In this document: positions 23,701 to 33,184 of the stretch, piece by piece
Layout of the letters: each line of letters starts with the position of its first letter
Position numbering within the stretch: the stretch's first letter is position 1
Source: Cristatella mucedo
Taxonomy: Eukaryota; Bryozoa; Phylactolaemata; Cristatellidae
Length of the DNA: 64,000 nucleotides
Reading direction: 5' to 3'
NCBI GenBank assembly: GCA_009760855.2
Contig: WPIO01000006.1
Span: 1,160,001-1,224,000, forward strand
Notes under the pieces: generated by a model
Databases searched by the model: none
What the model was told of the DNA's origin: nothing
Seen by the model: only the letters and a program-made list of their open reading frames with translations
Made by a program: the position numbers and the translations under genes

Positions 23701-26700
23701 ATGGGACCACTCGAGGCACATTGACTAGTAAAGGCATCAGATTTCTGCCAAGTCTACCTGACATGAAGAAACAGTCCACACGGATGGGCCATCTACTTGA
23801 ATGTCTGCATCATACTCAATTGCTCTATGGTAAAGAGAAACGAACCAAACTGCATCGCATAAAGCTAAACTACATCGCAGTTTAGCCTTTTAGTTTATCA
23901 TTTTCGTCTTTTAACAATGTAGGTAGAACCCTTTACGAGAGCTATCTGGCTGGGTTCTCGGAAGCAGGGGAACTATCGCAGCCAGCTTGTTAGCTGTTTC
24001 GTTTGGGGGCTTCTAGGCAGAGCTACCATAGCTCATGGCTCATAAGGCAAGTTGGACTTTTTCATGCTTGCTGACAAACAAAAGGTAAATATCCAGACCT
24101 TATTTATGTCTTTTCGTATTCTGCTGAGTGGACAAACTAACGACATCTAAAACAATAGCAATGTACGTAAAAAGCTCTAGTTGTCAGCACTTGTCCATGG
24201 CTGCTGCCACAGCTGTCCGAAAACCTTTACACTCAAATGTTACATTCAGTGGCACCAGTCTCCTGACCAAAACCGTATTTTAGATAGATCCAGCATGTCG
24301 TAGGTGGAGTCAATACAGGTTGCACATGATCAACGAAATCATGCTCACACACCTACACCTCGATACAAAAGTAGTTCATTTGCACAGTGCCCTCAGACAT
24401 ATGAATCTCTATCGTGAAGCTTCACATATGCTGCAGGGGTCGAACCCACGACCTTGGTCGTACAGGTGAGCACAATAACCTCGGTCGTTGAAGGCGAGCA
24501 CCCAAACACCTGAGCCAAACCAGGGTAGCGATTGATGAGAACAGTATTTATTCCGATCGGCATTGCTGCTGGGACCTCTGCAATACCACTTTATCTGCTC
24601 CAAGTAGTTACACCTCGTTAATATGTGATGCGAGAGTCGATAAGTGCTAATTACTTATCAATGGCAGATTATTATGTATATACACAACACACAATACTAC
24701 TACCCCAAATTGTGTAAGGCATGCAAAGAACCTCAGGCATTTAACTACCAAATGGCTTACACAACAAAGCAAGATAATTCACAGCAAAGTATAAATGTCT
24801 CTTCCAGCATTGCCAGACAGATAACATAAGAAATGAATAGCCGTGTCAGCGTTAGCATTACTCAGATAAGATCAAGATAGAACATCAGCTATGAGACCAG
24901 CCTTGGCACTGCTTCACACCGAGTGCCAAGGCAGACGAAGTAGCAAGGCATTACACAGTGGCACAGTAGTTCAATTAACCATGGCTGCTCACTGTCGGCA
25001 AGATGCAATTGCAGGTAGTAAGCATTGCAGTAATGATGGTACGGGTTGCACAGGTAGCAGCCAGCACTGAGCAAACTGGCAACAGTGACGCAGCAGCAGC
25101 ATCTAGCAGCAGCAACTTGCGAGTGCAGTGGACGCTGCACGCGCTTCTACTTACTTGTTTGTGCAGTGATTCTAGTGCCCTCTACGACTGCAAACAGGTG
25201 ACTGACTGCTTCCCAAGAGCCGTTATTGGCTGCAGGAGTCAATCCGAGCACGTGACACATGATCTCGTACAGATGGACGTTATCGAAACCATCGCTCACG
25301 TAGCTCTTCTTGAAAGCTGGCCCCCGAGCCACGAAAATGCCTCGCATCTTGTCCCAGCTGCTGTTCCAGCCGTGGCCACCCTTGCGATTGGCTGGGCTGC
25401 CTGAAGTGAGCAGAGTGCGAAGGAGTCGAGACTGGCAGCTGCTGCTTGGGCCAGCCTAGGCTGGCAGCAAAAGCAAAGCGTGCTGGACAAACTAGCGAAT
25501 AGCCCATATTCCCTATTCCTGGCTCATGCAGGAGTTAAGGAGGCACTGACATTCACAGCTCTGAAAAAAGGCTGGTTCTACCAGACATCTCCACCCTTGC
25601 TGCCGACACTGAAAGGTGAGGATGCCGACGAGTACACAGCCTGGCGGAGATACAGTGAAGGCAGGTCTGTATGCGCGGCCAAAAGGCAACCGCTTATAAG
25701 CACTAGCCGAGAGCATGCTGCCTAGCTATGCAATGGCATTCACCCAGATCCTTGCGAAGGGGTGCGCTAGCCGCAAATGCTGTAAAGCTATGCTGCTTCT
25801 CCAAGGGCCATACTTTGCTTGCCGAACACATAGCCTGGAGGTGGCTCCAGCACAATCGGTGCAATCCGGCTGCTTAGTGATGAAAGATAGTGAAACGGCA
25901 TCGTGGTATTTGTATATACACGAACCAGTGAGCACTGGGGATCTGTAGCCAAGCTTGCTCTGATCTTGGCTGCAAGCACTGAAACGGAGGTAGAAAATGT
26001 TAGCTCACCTTCTCTTGTGCTGCATCTGATACTTAGCATCCAGACGGAAGATAGGATCTCCAGATGCTAGAGAGAAGCCTGCCTCAATAATTTCGTTCAT
26101 GCAGCTGAGCGACAGCTAACAAAACTGATTGGACGACTGCTGCTTGCACTCCTAGCTACGGCAGAGGCAGATGTACCATCATAGCTCTGCTGGTTGGTTC
26201 CATTGGACTTATACCACAACCCATAAATGGGGTTGTTGTCCACCATTAAATACTCTCTCACATCCGGTATGCAGGCACTGAGATTAATTGAACCGGTGAT
26301 ATCGGCCATACCATGATCGCTGATGATAACAATGTTTAGCTCTTTGGACAGCTGAGGATGACTATCAATTCGATCCAGAAAAGCGCCGAAATCTACGTCA
26401 ATCTGCCTCAAAACTGCACCAATTTCAGTGCTGTTAGTACCATGATCATGACCTGTAGCATCAGGTTCCGGGTGGTATATTAGTCCTAGGTTGATCGGTC
26501 TGACTGGGTCAGTGAACCAGGTGAGGACAGTGTCTAGTGACTCTGCGAAGTTAATAGCACTGTAGTTCTGAGGAAACGGCTTGCTGTAGTCCGCAGTATA
26601 ATTTCGAATGTAGGAACTACTTCCAATCCAATACATGGCACCCGTTTTCCTTGGCGACGAACCAGGAAGGTCCTGCTGGTTGTGATTGGTGATCCATATA

Positions 26701-27059
26701 GGCTCACCTCTAAACCACTTGTCGCAAGCCATGCCATGGACGCAAGTTCTGCTGTTCCAGAACTCTTCGGTAGCGCCATCGTAGACCACGTTACCTGTTA
26801 TGCCATGGTACTCAGGATAGAGGCCAGTCACAGCGCCGTAATGATTTAGCAAGGTCTTAGTAATGTAGGCGCTGCCCAGCCACCGAGCTCGCACGCCTTG
26901 GGAATAGAACCGTTGAAAGTTGCTCATATACTTCCTATCCAGATAGTCGTAGCGGAATGCGTCCAGCGAAACCAGCAGCAACTTCGGCACGCCTGAGTGC
27001 GACAGAACGCACGAGATCGCCGTAGCGGCCACGACGACACCAACCCACCGGGCAGGCAT
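17291..27059 (-). CDS. Ectonucleotide pyrophosphatase/phosphodiesterase (ENPP4/5-like), five exons
   Basis: Exons on the minus strand are 27,059-26,160, 26,115-26,009, 25,869-25,814, 25,400-25,155 and 17,508-17,291. They total 1,527 nt, giving 508 residues plus stop, close to vertebrate ENPP4/5. Order: signal peptide (about residues 1-22), phosphodiesterase domain, C-terminal membrane helix (about 438-459) and a 49-residue acidic cytoplasmic tail. Catalytic residues expected of ENPPs are present: D33 in SLDAFRYDYL, nucleophile T69 in TKTLLNHY, N90, D200 and H204 in EPDATGHDHG, D248 and H249 in SDHGM, and H364 in GGHGW. NxS/T sites occur at 153, 165, 209, 259 and 286. The ATG at 27,059 is the first after an in-frame TAA. 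The enzyme would hydrolyse extracellular nucleotides, dinucleotides or related phosphodiesters at the cell surface. The exact paralogue is unsure. The exon 1/2 join (44-nt intron) and the last join across 7.6 kb are the least certain; phases agree at every junction. Confidence 0.85.
17680..18130 (-). mobile_element. 5'-truncated LINE (L2/CR1-like) 3' end, inside the ENPP intron
   Basis: On the minus strand it encodes LPHQAKQRTARFWESNSLPI..RTNLKSFGYRAFSSYA, close to the C-terminus of the 55.1-56.6 kb copy, followed by the shared 3' UTR, the tail hairpin and (ATT)n at 17,680-17,700. Confidence 0.85.
19190..20650 (+). mobile_element. Decayed Helitron (RepHel) remnant, internally deleted
   Basis: It lies in the last ENPP intron, antisense to that gene. 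At 19,330-19,537 a charged stretch (RARLSDEQRREIQLRNTQQH) resembles the N-terminal region of many Helitron proteins. At 19,946-20,110, ELLQDGDEWHTAMDEAGLT matches the segment that precedes the Pif1-type helicase in Helitrons, and 20,202-20,400 continues it (DDFERRHPNASEDVLRAMVA..DIHKTLEDF). At about 20,544-20,590, FFMDAVCGKGKTVFE is a mutated Walker A. The Rep endonuclease block expected between the N-terminal and helicase parts is missing, the frame shifts several times, and a SINE sits in the gap. It is certainly non-functional. Ends were not found. Confidence 0.7.
19762..19912 (+). mobile_element. tRNA-derived SINE inserted in the Helitron remnant
   Basis: B box GGTTCGAATCC at about 19,823, preceded by an A-box-like GGCCCACTAGGCAAGG, then the family body GGGCGATCCTCTATTGCGGCAGTAAG. 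The same body follows the B box in the other SINEs here. Confidence 0.75.
20690..20840. repeat. (CT)n-(TA)n microsatellite
   Basis: About 35 bp of CT followed by TATA/CATA-rich DNA with several TATATATA runs and AACATA repeats to about 20,840. Confidence 0.9.
20940..21062 (-). mobile_element. tRNA-derived SINE
   Basis: On the minus strand it reads AGCCGCGATGGTACACTAAG, then GTCGTGGGTTCGAATCCTG (B box), then GGGCGATCCTTTATTGCCACTGCAACGGTGGTGACAGCC. This is the clearest head-to-body copy of the family. Confidence 0.8.
21465..21745 (-). repeat. Unclassified dispersed repeat, copy 1
   Basis: Shares a colinear block of about 270 bp with 49,752-50,012 and, inverted, with 60,975-61,265. Landmarks are CACTCACAGCCTAAG, GGCTTTCGGTACG, TCAGGAGAG and AGGTAGTGAG. 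No coding potential or recognisable ends. Strand is set relative to copy 3. Confidence 0.8.
21840..22160 (-). mobile_element. LINE reverse transcriptase C-terminal fragment, a different lineage
   Basis: The minus strand encodes SRLDCCNSLLAGLPKKATRP then LAMDMAAKLVYKSQRF, the conserved region after the RT palm in L2/CR1-type elements. It differs clearly from the main LINE of the window, so it is a second, older lineage. Confidence 0.65.
22170..23410. other. No recognised gene (ENPP intron)
   Basis: No exon or repeat recognised. Lies within the last intron of the ENPP-like gene. Confidence 0.4.
23430..23625 (+). mobile_element. Probable degraded tRNA-derived SINE
   Basis: A B-box-like GTGGGTTCTCGAGTCATCC is followed by GTGGTGGTGATAGCCACGAAGG and GGCTGCTATATAAGTGAGG, matching the body of other SINE copies only loosely. 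Confidence 0.4.
24385..24605 (-). mobile_element. tRNA-derived SINE with LINE-like tail
   Basis: The minus strand has GACCGAGGTTATTGTGCTCACC, then GGTCGTGGGTTCGACCCCTG (B box), then GTGAAGC..ATAGAGATTCAT and a GGGCAC tail related to the LINE hairpin. Confidence 0.65.
25155..25400 (-). CDS. ENPP-like gene, exon 4 (last metal-binding histidine)
   Basis: Acceptor CTCACTTCAG. It encodes GGHGWNSSWDKMRGIFVARG and later MCHVLGLTPAANNGS, both diagnostic of ENPPs. The perfect donor GTAAGT (25,154-25,149) overlaps an in-frame TAG that would otherwise end the protein without a membrane anchor, so readthrough of this donor would give a shorter, possibly secreted form. Confidence 0.85.
25814..25869 (-). 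CDS. ENPP-like gene, exon 3
   Basis: Acceptor ACTAAGCAG, donor A|GTATGG. This 56-nt exon encodes SRIAPIVLEPPPGYVFGKQ, the conserved strand that in ENPPs reads roughly R-I-x-P-I-x-x-x-A-x-x-G-(Y/W). Phase 2 in and phase 1 out match its neighbours. Confidence 0.75.
26009..26115 (-). CDS. ENPP-like gene, exon 2
   Basis: Acceptor TTTTGTTAG, donor AG|GTGAGC. It encodes residues about 301-336, including NEIIEAGFSLASGDPIFRLD, which aligns with the ENPP stretch before the conserved Arg-Ile-x-Pro motif. An alternative acceptor (GCTCAG, 14 nt further on) needs a phase that no good upstream donor provides. Confidence 0.6.
26160..27059 (-). CDS. ENPP-like gene, exon 1 (signal peptide and most of the catalytic domain)
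   Basis: A 900-nt, 300-codon exon starts at an ATG with a hydrophobic leader (WVGVVVAATAISCVL). It encodes the metal-binding motifs SLDAFRYDYL, TKTLLNHYGAVTGLYPE, EPDATGHDHG and IISDHGM. The proposed donor GCC|GTAGCT is weak but is the only nearby one whose phase fits exon 2. A GTACAT donor 17 nt earlier gives a frame that stops. Confidence 0.85.
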
Positions 27060-27470
27060 CGTTTCCGGTGGCAAAAGAGGGGCATCGGCTTCCTGTTAAG
27101 CCGCCTTTACCACGACCGATCCTACACACCTGATGGTCTTCATGCAGCTGGCGGCTGAGCTGTAGGACGCTCGGACGAGCGTATTTGTAACCGACATCGC
27201 GCAGATGAGCGGACTTCCAACTGGCACCCCACTGCAAGTTCCGCCCAGTGCGCCGAAGATAAACGACCGGTAATGTGGGGGAGGTAATGCCAAATGTTCC
27301 ATTGTTGGCATAGTCTAACCGTATTGCATTCGCGGGCGCTGTAATGATTGAGGGGGACGCGAAAAGTTAAATAGGTAAAAGCCAATTAATAGATGAAATT
27401 AATCGATAATATCGGCAGCGCTGTAAGGACGCTACAGCTCGGCAACCATTATACGAGGGAAAAAACATAT
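27060..27470. promoter_or_regulatory. Upstream region of the ENPP-like gene
   Basis: This is the 5' flank of the first ENPP exon, with an in-frame TAA (about 27,097) before the start codon. It has moderate CpG content near 27,100-27,300. No TATA box or upstream exon was identified. Confidence 0.3.
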
Positions 27471-27474
27471 ATAA

Positions 27475-27615
27475 TTCATTTGCATGGCGCCCCAAGATAA
27501 CTTAATCTCTATTCAGGCGCTTCGCGTGTGCCTCAGGGTTTGAGCCCACGCCGTTAGACAGACGTTGGCTGGGGGAGAGCACCTTAAACGCTGGACCAAA
27601 CCAGCTCGGCACCTC
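27475..27615 (-). mobile_element. tRNA-derived SINE with LINE-like tail
   Basis: The minus strand shows a head with GGTGCTCTCCCCCAGCC, a B-box-like GTGGGCTCAAACCC, then GCGCCTGAATAGAGATTAAG pairing with CTTGGGGCGC. This is the LINE hairpin carried on a SINE. Confidence 0.7.
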
Positions 27616-27639
27616 TGGTTGCGACCCATGGTAGTAAAA

Positions 27640-27789
27640 CCAAGTAAGTGGTGCGGCACTAGCGATTGATATTCATGTTGCTTGTTTATCAAGCATGATA
27701 TTAATCACTATTCAATTGCATTTCCCTTTGCAGCAAATGGAAAGCGCCTAGAAAGAGATTGAGCTCTCTGAGGGCGCTTTATCAAGTGC

Positions 27790-27821
<32 letters not shown>

Positions 27822-27825
27822 GATC
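27640..27825 (+). mobile_element. LINE 3' tail: hairpin plus (ATT)n
   Basis: GCATTTCCCTTTGCAGCAAA, then the hairpin with arms AAAGCGCC and GGGCGCTTT, then TATCAAGTGC and about nine ATT units. Confidence 0.85.
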
Positions 27826-27829
27826 CATC

Positions 27830-29740
27830 GTCCACGGTTCCTCCTGACGAGTGCCATCGCAAGGAAGACTGACCATCCATTGCCTGTGGAATATTTCCAA
27901 AGCCAGCATAAAGTAAGAAGAAATGCTGAACAACGTTCGAACGGGTAAATGCGTCTCTGCTCCCGATGGGCTGACTCTGTCCGGTTGTAATTGTCACGGT
28001 CGCTTAGGCTGAGGTGATACAAATGTGGCATGAGTCCGATAGTGGCAGTATGTGCCCTGACTCAGAGAAGGCGCAATAGGTAAGCCATTGGTCAGCGCCG
28101 GCTTCGGTGAAGCCGCTTCAAGCGTTTCTGGGATTGACATCCAACTATCGCCTCTTCTTGAAGGGCTGGGCAGAATTGGTCAACGCCATAGAGCAGAAGC
28201 AGCAACATCGCATCGATCTACCGAATGAGCTGCTGGCACGGCCGAGCCGCTTGCCTACCATTCCACAGTAGAACATTTCTCCGTTGCCAGATACCGTAGC
28301 CTTTTGCGATCTTATAATCAGCAGGGCGGTTGCTGGCATTCAAATGCTGCGTCTTGTCTCAAAATTGGAGAAACTACTGTACCTCCCGAACCAGAAAGAT
28401 CTCAACGAATCTGATCAGAGACATTAGTCTTACCAAGTCAAATTCTGAGCTTCATTTAGGCCAAAGGAGTAGAAATTGCTGGACGAAATTTTAAAAACAG
28501 TAGATCAGCCCAAAGTTCACCAAATCTTTTCAAGCTTCTTCAGTCTGCAAGGTGGGTTTCGTTCAGCGACCATGTGGCTAGTCTATTCTATGCTATAGGA
28601 AACACCCGTAGCTCCGGTAATTTCCGCCTATTCATAGACATTTGATTCAGGAGCCTTAAAGCCATGCTGATTCATAAAGGAAACAGATGCCAGTATCTTG
28701 CTAGGACTCATTCAATTCTACACCAAGAGGACTCCACTAGTGCCATGATGCTTCTGAGTACCCTGAAGTTTTGCAACTATGGCTGGGAAGTCAGTTCGAA
28801 CTTTAAAATCATTTCACTCCCGATAAGCCTCCAGGGCGATTTCACAAAGTTTCCTTGTTTCCTTTGACTACGGAATAGCTAGGACACTAAGCCACACTAT
28901 CACAAAAGAGGATGACGACCTCAGCCGACCACATTTTCTGTAGGGAAGGACAACATTAAGTAGGAGCCGATCGTAAACCACGAAAAAGTGCCACCACTGC
29001 GAACGCGAAGTTAGGCTTCATTGAGTCACTTTCACGGCTCTAGACAGTGAGTCAGCAGCTTCTGAGTAGCTCAAATTTCGCTCTCAACAGCTGTCGGAGG
29101 CAAAGGTAAAAGCTATTGTCTTCATCTGAAGATAGAGACAGAAGATCGTAGAGTGTGACGCATTCCCAATATGGGTAACGGGTCCAGGAAAGCGGCTCGG
29201 GACAGTTTCGCTTCGAAGGTTAACGTCTTTTTGGACAGTCACAAAGCTTAAAACCATGTGCATCTTCTAGGGCTCTTACAAGGAACTACTTAAAATAGAG
29301 GCAGCATGTTCCTCAAAGTATATATCCACGCGTTTGTTAGTTTTCACTGCGTACGTGTTACGGCTAGAACGTATCACGCTTCTCAATAAACACGCGACGG
29401 TTAATTCTGGATCTTGCCGTTAATTTGGGATCTTTGCCTTTGGTTCAGTGACACTGAGAATTCGAAGCAAGTTGTACAGAAATATTTTGCGACTTGGGCT
29501 CAGCGCTGTCACGCAACCATCCTGCGTGCTAGCATTTAGAATGTGCATCGTGACCGCTCCCGTAAGCAGACGTCAGCTATCGTCTTCCAGCCGACGTGAC
29601 GGTGCTGATACTAAGAACCGGGTCGTTGTTGCCGGGGCGTGTAAATTACCACTCGACAGTGCTGTCCGTACGTATCCCGGCTCTCAAGCTGTAGCTAGGT
29701 CTGTTCTGCATGCAGCGGGTAGAAGTTTTCTACGGAGCTT
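27830..29740. other. No recognised gene
   Basis: No supported exon. The G+C content rises from about 29,520 towards the coding-like patch at 29.8 kb. Confidence 0.35.
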
Positions 29741-29786
29741 TAGAGACCACGATTCTATAAGAAAAGCTTGGCGCCCGTCACTGGAC

Positions 29787-29903
29787 TGCGCGGCATCAGA
29801 GGGCTCATGGCAGCAGCGCCAAGAACGCCATATCCGACTACGAGCTGCACGAAAACTGCCCCCGAGAAGTGCTGAAGCTGACGGTGACGGATACGACGCT
29901 TTG
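29787..29903 (+). CDS. Coding-like patch, unidentified
   Basis: In the frame read as RAHGSSAKNAISDYELHENC, then PREVLKLTVTDTTL and stop, nearly all third positions are G or C, unlike the surrounding DNA. The frame is closed by a TAA near 29,757 upstream and a TGA at about 29,901. A weak acceptor (GGCATCAG before AGG) could open it, and GTGACG could act as a donor. It has no ATG of its own. It may be an isolated exon of a plus-strand gene whose other parts I could not find, or chance. Confidence 0.25.
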
Positions 29904-30414
29904 ACAGGCTAACAGGCAAGTTCGCTCGTCTGCCTCACGCTCGGATCAGTGACCAGGTCGGTGCCCATTCATTTGCAGCATTCAGTTTTCGCTCTCGATA
30001 GGCAAGCATATTTTGGCGTTACTATACAGCTACCTGTTTGGGCATGTAGCAAGAGAAGAAAGCTAATGAAGAATCTGTCGCAGCCCCGACCTGAACATCC
30101 GTTTTTTTCTTATTGCTGGAAGCCAGTTGCCGCAAATACGACGGGCTATAGAGCCACACCGTACGTTTTTCCCTGAATAGAAGGACTTATGAAAATGATA
30201 AGAAAAAAATTTCTTTCGCGCTTACACAGCCATTAACTGAAAGGATTGCATAAGCTCGGCTTCCTTTGACTGCGTGGGATGAGCCGACATTTAGCTGGAT
30301 ACTATGTTCACATAATACAGTCGAACATACCAAAAAGTACCACTTGATAGGATTATCAGCCGGAAAGTAAGTTATTTATGAAACCACTCCTGATAGAGTC
30401 ACGACGGTACTTCA

Positions 30415-30750
30415 CACCTACTCAAACAATCTCACAACCAGGCTAGGTATGATACCGACTGCTCTTCCGACTAAAGTCATTTCGCTGTGCCTCTAACCGA
30501 CTTGACAATCCTTTGGAAATCGTGTATCTAGTTCGCTAAAGGCACTTAAATAAGCTGAAAACCCACCTATTCCTCACTGCATTTGCAAAGCCCATGTGAG
30601 TAATCCTTTTTGTGCTTAGGCGTGCAGACAATGTACATATAGCCGCTGAGCAATTCAAGTGCTTCATTTACAGCATATGTAAAAGCCTAGAAATGGATTA
30701 GATTCTCTTAGGGTGCTATGCCCCAACCATTGAGGAAATTTTTATTATTA
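30415..30750 (+). mobile_element. 5'-truncated, decayed LINE 3' end
   Basis: It has the phrase CCTTTGGAAATCGTGTATCTAG (the ..KSFG(D/N)RVFS.. region), then AAACCCACCTATTCCTCACTGCATTT and a worn hairpin GCCTAGAAATGGATT / TCTCTTAGGGTGC. Confidence 0.65.
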
Positions 30751-31699
30751 CTCAAGCTACAAAAACCATGTGCAACAGCAACCGAAAAATATTATGGAAC
30801 TTAATTGCCTCCCTAAAACCAGTGTTGCTAATTTAAAAGTTGAGACGTCATATTGTGTATTTTGCTGATGATACTCAAGGCAAAGTATGGTGTACATTTT
30901 AATAGTTTTTGCATTTTTTTTACTAAGTTCTCTTTATGCTGTGTCTAAAAAAACGGGTTTCACCGAAGTGGTATGCAATGGAGGTAGGAATATGTATCAA
31001 CGCCGATATAAATATTTGAATGGAAGATTCAGAGACCAACGGGATGATACCAGAAAGTACAGTATACAAAAGAAAGAATTTTGAAGGAGAACTCAACGAC
31101 CTTGGATAATAGAGGAAGGATGCCCTCCATAAGCATCTCACTGGCCATCGGCTTCTCAGCCACTGGAGGCTGACGCAGTTGCTTAACTAGCGAATTGATA
31201 GGCCAAAACATCCGGGGCAGATGGGCGGGGGAGGGAGAGATGAGAGGAGCAGGTCGGCGGCCGAATGAATCAGCTGCTGTTTTAGTGGTTTAAGGGCGCA
31301 GGCCCATCGCTGAGATATGATGAGTGATTACAGGAGTGGCTATTGTGTGGCAGATGGGCTCACACAGGCTTAGCACGGGTCGTCGATCCCGAGGTCACAC
31401 TCTTTGAAAGACCCCCTATCGGCCCACCTATTGACTACTTGTCGCATCTCTTGGTAATGATGTTAAAAGCTGCACTGTCCGGTCCAGTGTGTCTTCTCTT
31501 CTACCTTCACGTCGCATCAAGTAGGTAACCGACTTGCTTTGGTTTGGGCGAGGGCGATCTGCGAGGCTTCTAGATAGGGCACGCTTGAATGGTAGACGGA
31601 CGAGCCTGTGCATTATATTTGGTACCTCACTGAAGGTAGTGAAACCTTAAGCTAAAAAGAGCTGTGCTAATAGAGTATACGCATACTCTCAGCTGAGAA

Positions 31700-31880
31700 T
31701 AGTTCGTATTGTTATCATGCACGTATGGCTTCATCTTGCCCCTGGGTCTCAGCCTCGGGGTAAGTTGACGGCACCTCAAGAACCAGGTCGTGGGTTGGAC
31801 TCGTTCGGCTGGCAATCCTGTATTGCCTACTGCAAGCGGTAGGTATAGCAGTCAAGCCTCTTCTGTAACTATGTAAATGA
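31700..31880 (+). mobile_element. Probable tRNA-derived SINE
   Basis: B-box-like GGTCGTGGGTTGGACTCG is followed by GGCAATCCTGTATTGCCTACTGCAAGCGGTAGG, the family body with one- and two-base changes. Confidence 0.55.
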
Positions 31881-32339
31881 GGATGTCACACCAACTAAGC
31901 TTTTCAGCTACGCTTAACCTTGAATTTTTATTTCCCAATTTTCCACTTCTAGCTTGCTGATGTAGCTTTGTGCTTCTAGAATGCAATGCGGCCGCCTGGG
32001 CTGTTGGGAGCCGCCGATGCACGAGAACGTGGCAACACAGCAATCCTTCTTTTTCACGTATTCAAATTCAGGAACGCCATGGCTGCTAATAATCTGTGCT
32101 TATGCATCTGCTACGATAACTCGCACGTGCTTACCACTATTGGAGTCAATTACCACTATTTGAGCAAAGAGCTTGAGAGCATTCGTCTGCAGAATTGTCA
32201 CGTGATGCATGCTGCCCTAGCCGAGTAAGCGAGGAGGGCAATCGCCAAGCAGAGCGGACTCGTGGGCTGCCGTAAAGTAGAGTAAAGGTGAGCTGATTCA
32301 GCAGCGTACTTCATATAACTGAAGAAAAACTTCGGCGGC

Positions 32340-32430
32340 TATTACTCTCGCTTGCAGCAGCCAATAAAGAGTTGCCTGCTGCAGGGCTTGAACCCATGGC
32401 CTGGGTTGTGAAGTGTGAGCATATCACCCT
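32340..32430 (-). mobile_element. tRNA-derived SINE, left member of a head-to-head pair
   Basis: The minus strand reads CCCAGGCCATGGGTTCAAGCCCTG (B box), then GCAGGCAACTCTTTATTGGCTGCTGCAAGCG. Confidence 0.65.
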
Positions 32431-32474
32431 GAGGCCAAGATCCGCGGACGCTCTGTGTTTTTTAAGCGTTCCAG

Positions 32475-32645
32475 CGCCAAACTTTAAACCGTCGCAGCTC
32501 TGGCCTATGCCTCCGAGTCTTGGCTCGCTATTTACGGCCCAGGTTATTGGTACGAGTACTGCAGTGGGCGATTCTTTATTGCCCACCACAAGCGGTGAGG
32601 ATAACCGTAGAGGCTCTTCCGCAGCTGCGAAAATGAGTCTGTACA
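32475..32645 (+). mobile_element. tRNA-derived SINE, right member of a head-to-head pair
   Basis: It has a degenerate B box (GGTTATTGGTACGAGTACTG), then GGGCGATTCTTTATTGCCCACCACAAGCGGTGAGGATAACC. With the copy at 32,340 it forms an inverted pair spaced by about 50 bp. Confidence 0.6.
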
Positions 32646-32714
32646 ATCAGCCAACAGTCCAACGAAGGGGAAAGCGAGGTCCATGTTCGTGACGACCTAA
32701 GAGCATAGGGCTGC

Positions 32715-32935
32715 CGATGCTGATGCTGCCCAAGCAATTCAGCTGCCCACGGCAGCGGCTAGCTTCGGTGGCCTCTGACTTCAGAGCGAGAGTTTCAGTT
32801 AATAGCAGCGCAGTGGAGGGAGCTTCCACTCTTCGCCCTCGCAGACAAGCGAAGGCGCGAAGAATTTCTCGGAGCTGGAGGCCAAACTTGCAGTCCTTTT
32901 TCAGACTGGAGGTGGATGCTCAATAAGCTCTTCTG
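32715..32935 (+). CDS. Coding-like patch, unidentified
   Basis: Two neighbouring frames look protein-like: ADADAAQAIQLPTAAASFGG (about 32,713-32,776) and, after a stop, SSPSQTSEGAKNFSELEAKL (about 32,831-32,890), extending to VLFQTGG. They are in different frames and I could not join them with a phase-correct intron. The patch is richer in G+C than its surroundings. It could be exonic or a worn transposon fragment. Confidence 0.2.
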
Positions 32936-33184
32936 AGGCCTAACCAAAATAGAGTTACAGCACTCTCTCCAGAAAAAAGCTGAGCTAGTAAGTAAGAGAA
33001 ATTATGATTTTTAGTACTCAATTTACAAAAGAACTGGCCGCGGTAGCCGGATCGTAAATCACATTATCCAATGAGTTTGATCTCGAAGGAGACTACACAT
33101 ATTGCAAGCCATTGACAAGAACATCGCCAGTGCTACCCTATGTTAGAGGTTAAACTTGCTAATGACTCAAATTTGTTTGCACGC

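Noticed and set aside
25003-25404. Plus-strand frame of 133 residues
   Set aside because: It is the antisense shadow of ENPP exon 4.
26534-26779. Other minus-strand frames overlapping the ENPP exon
   Set aside because: They are shadows of exon 1, whose frame carries the catalytic motifs.
29448-29912. A 154-residue frame starting at 29,448
   Set aside because: Its composition is erratic, and another frame in the same place (29,787-29,903) has much stronger coding-type third positions.
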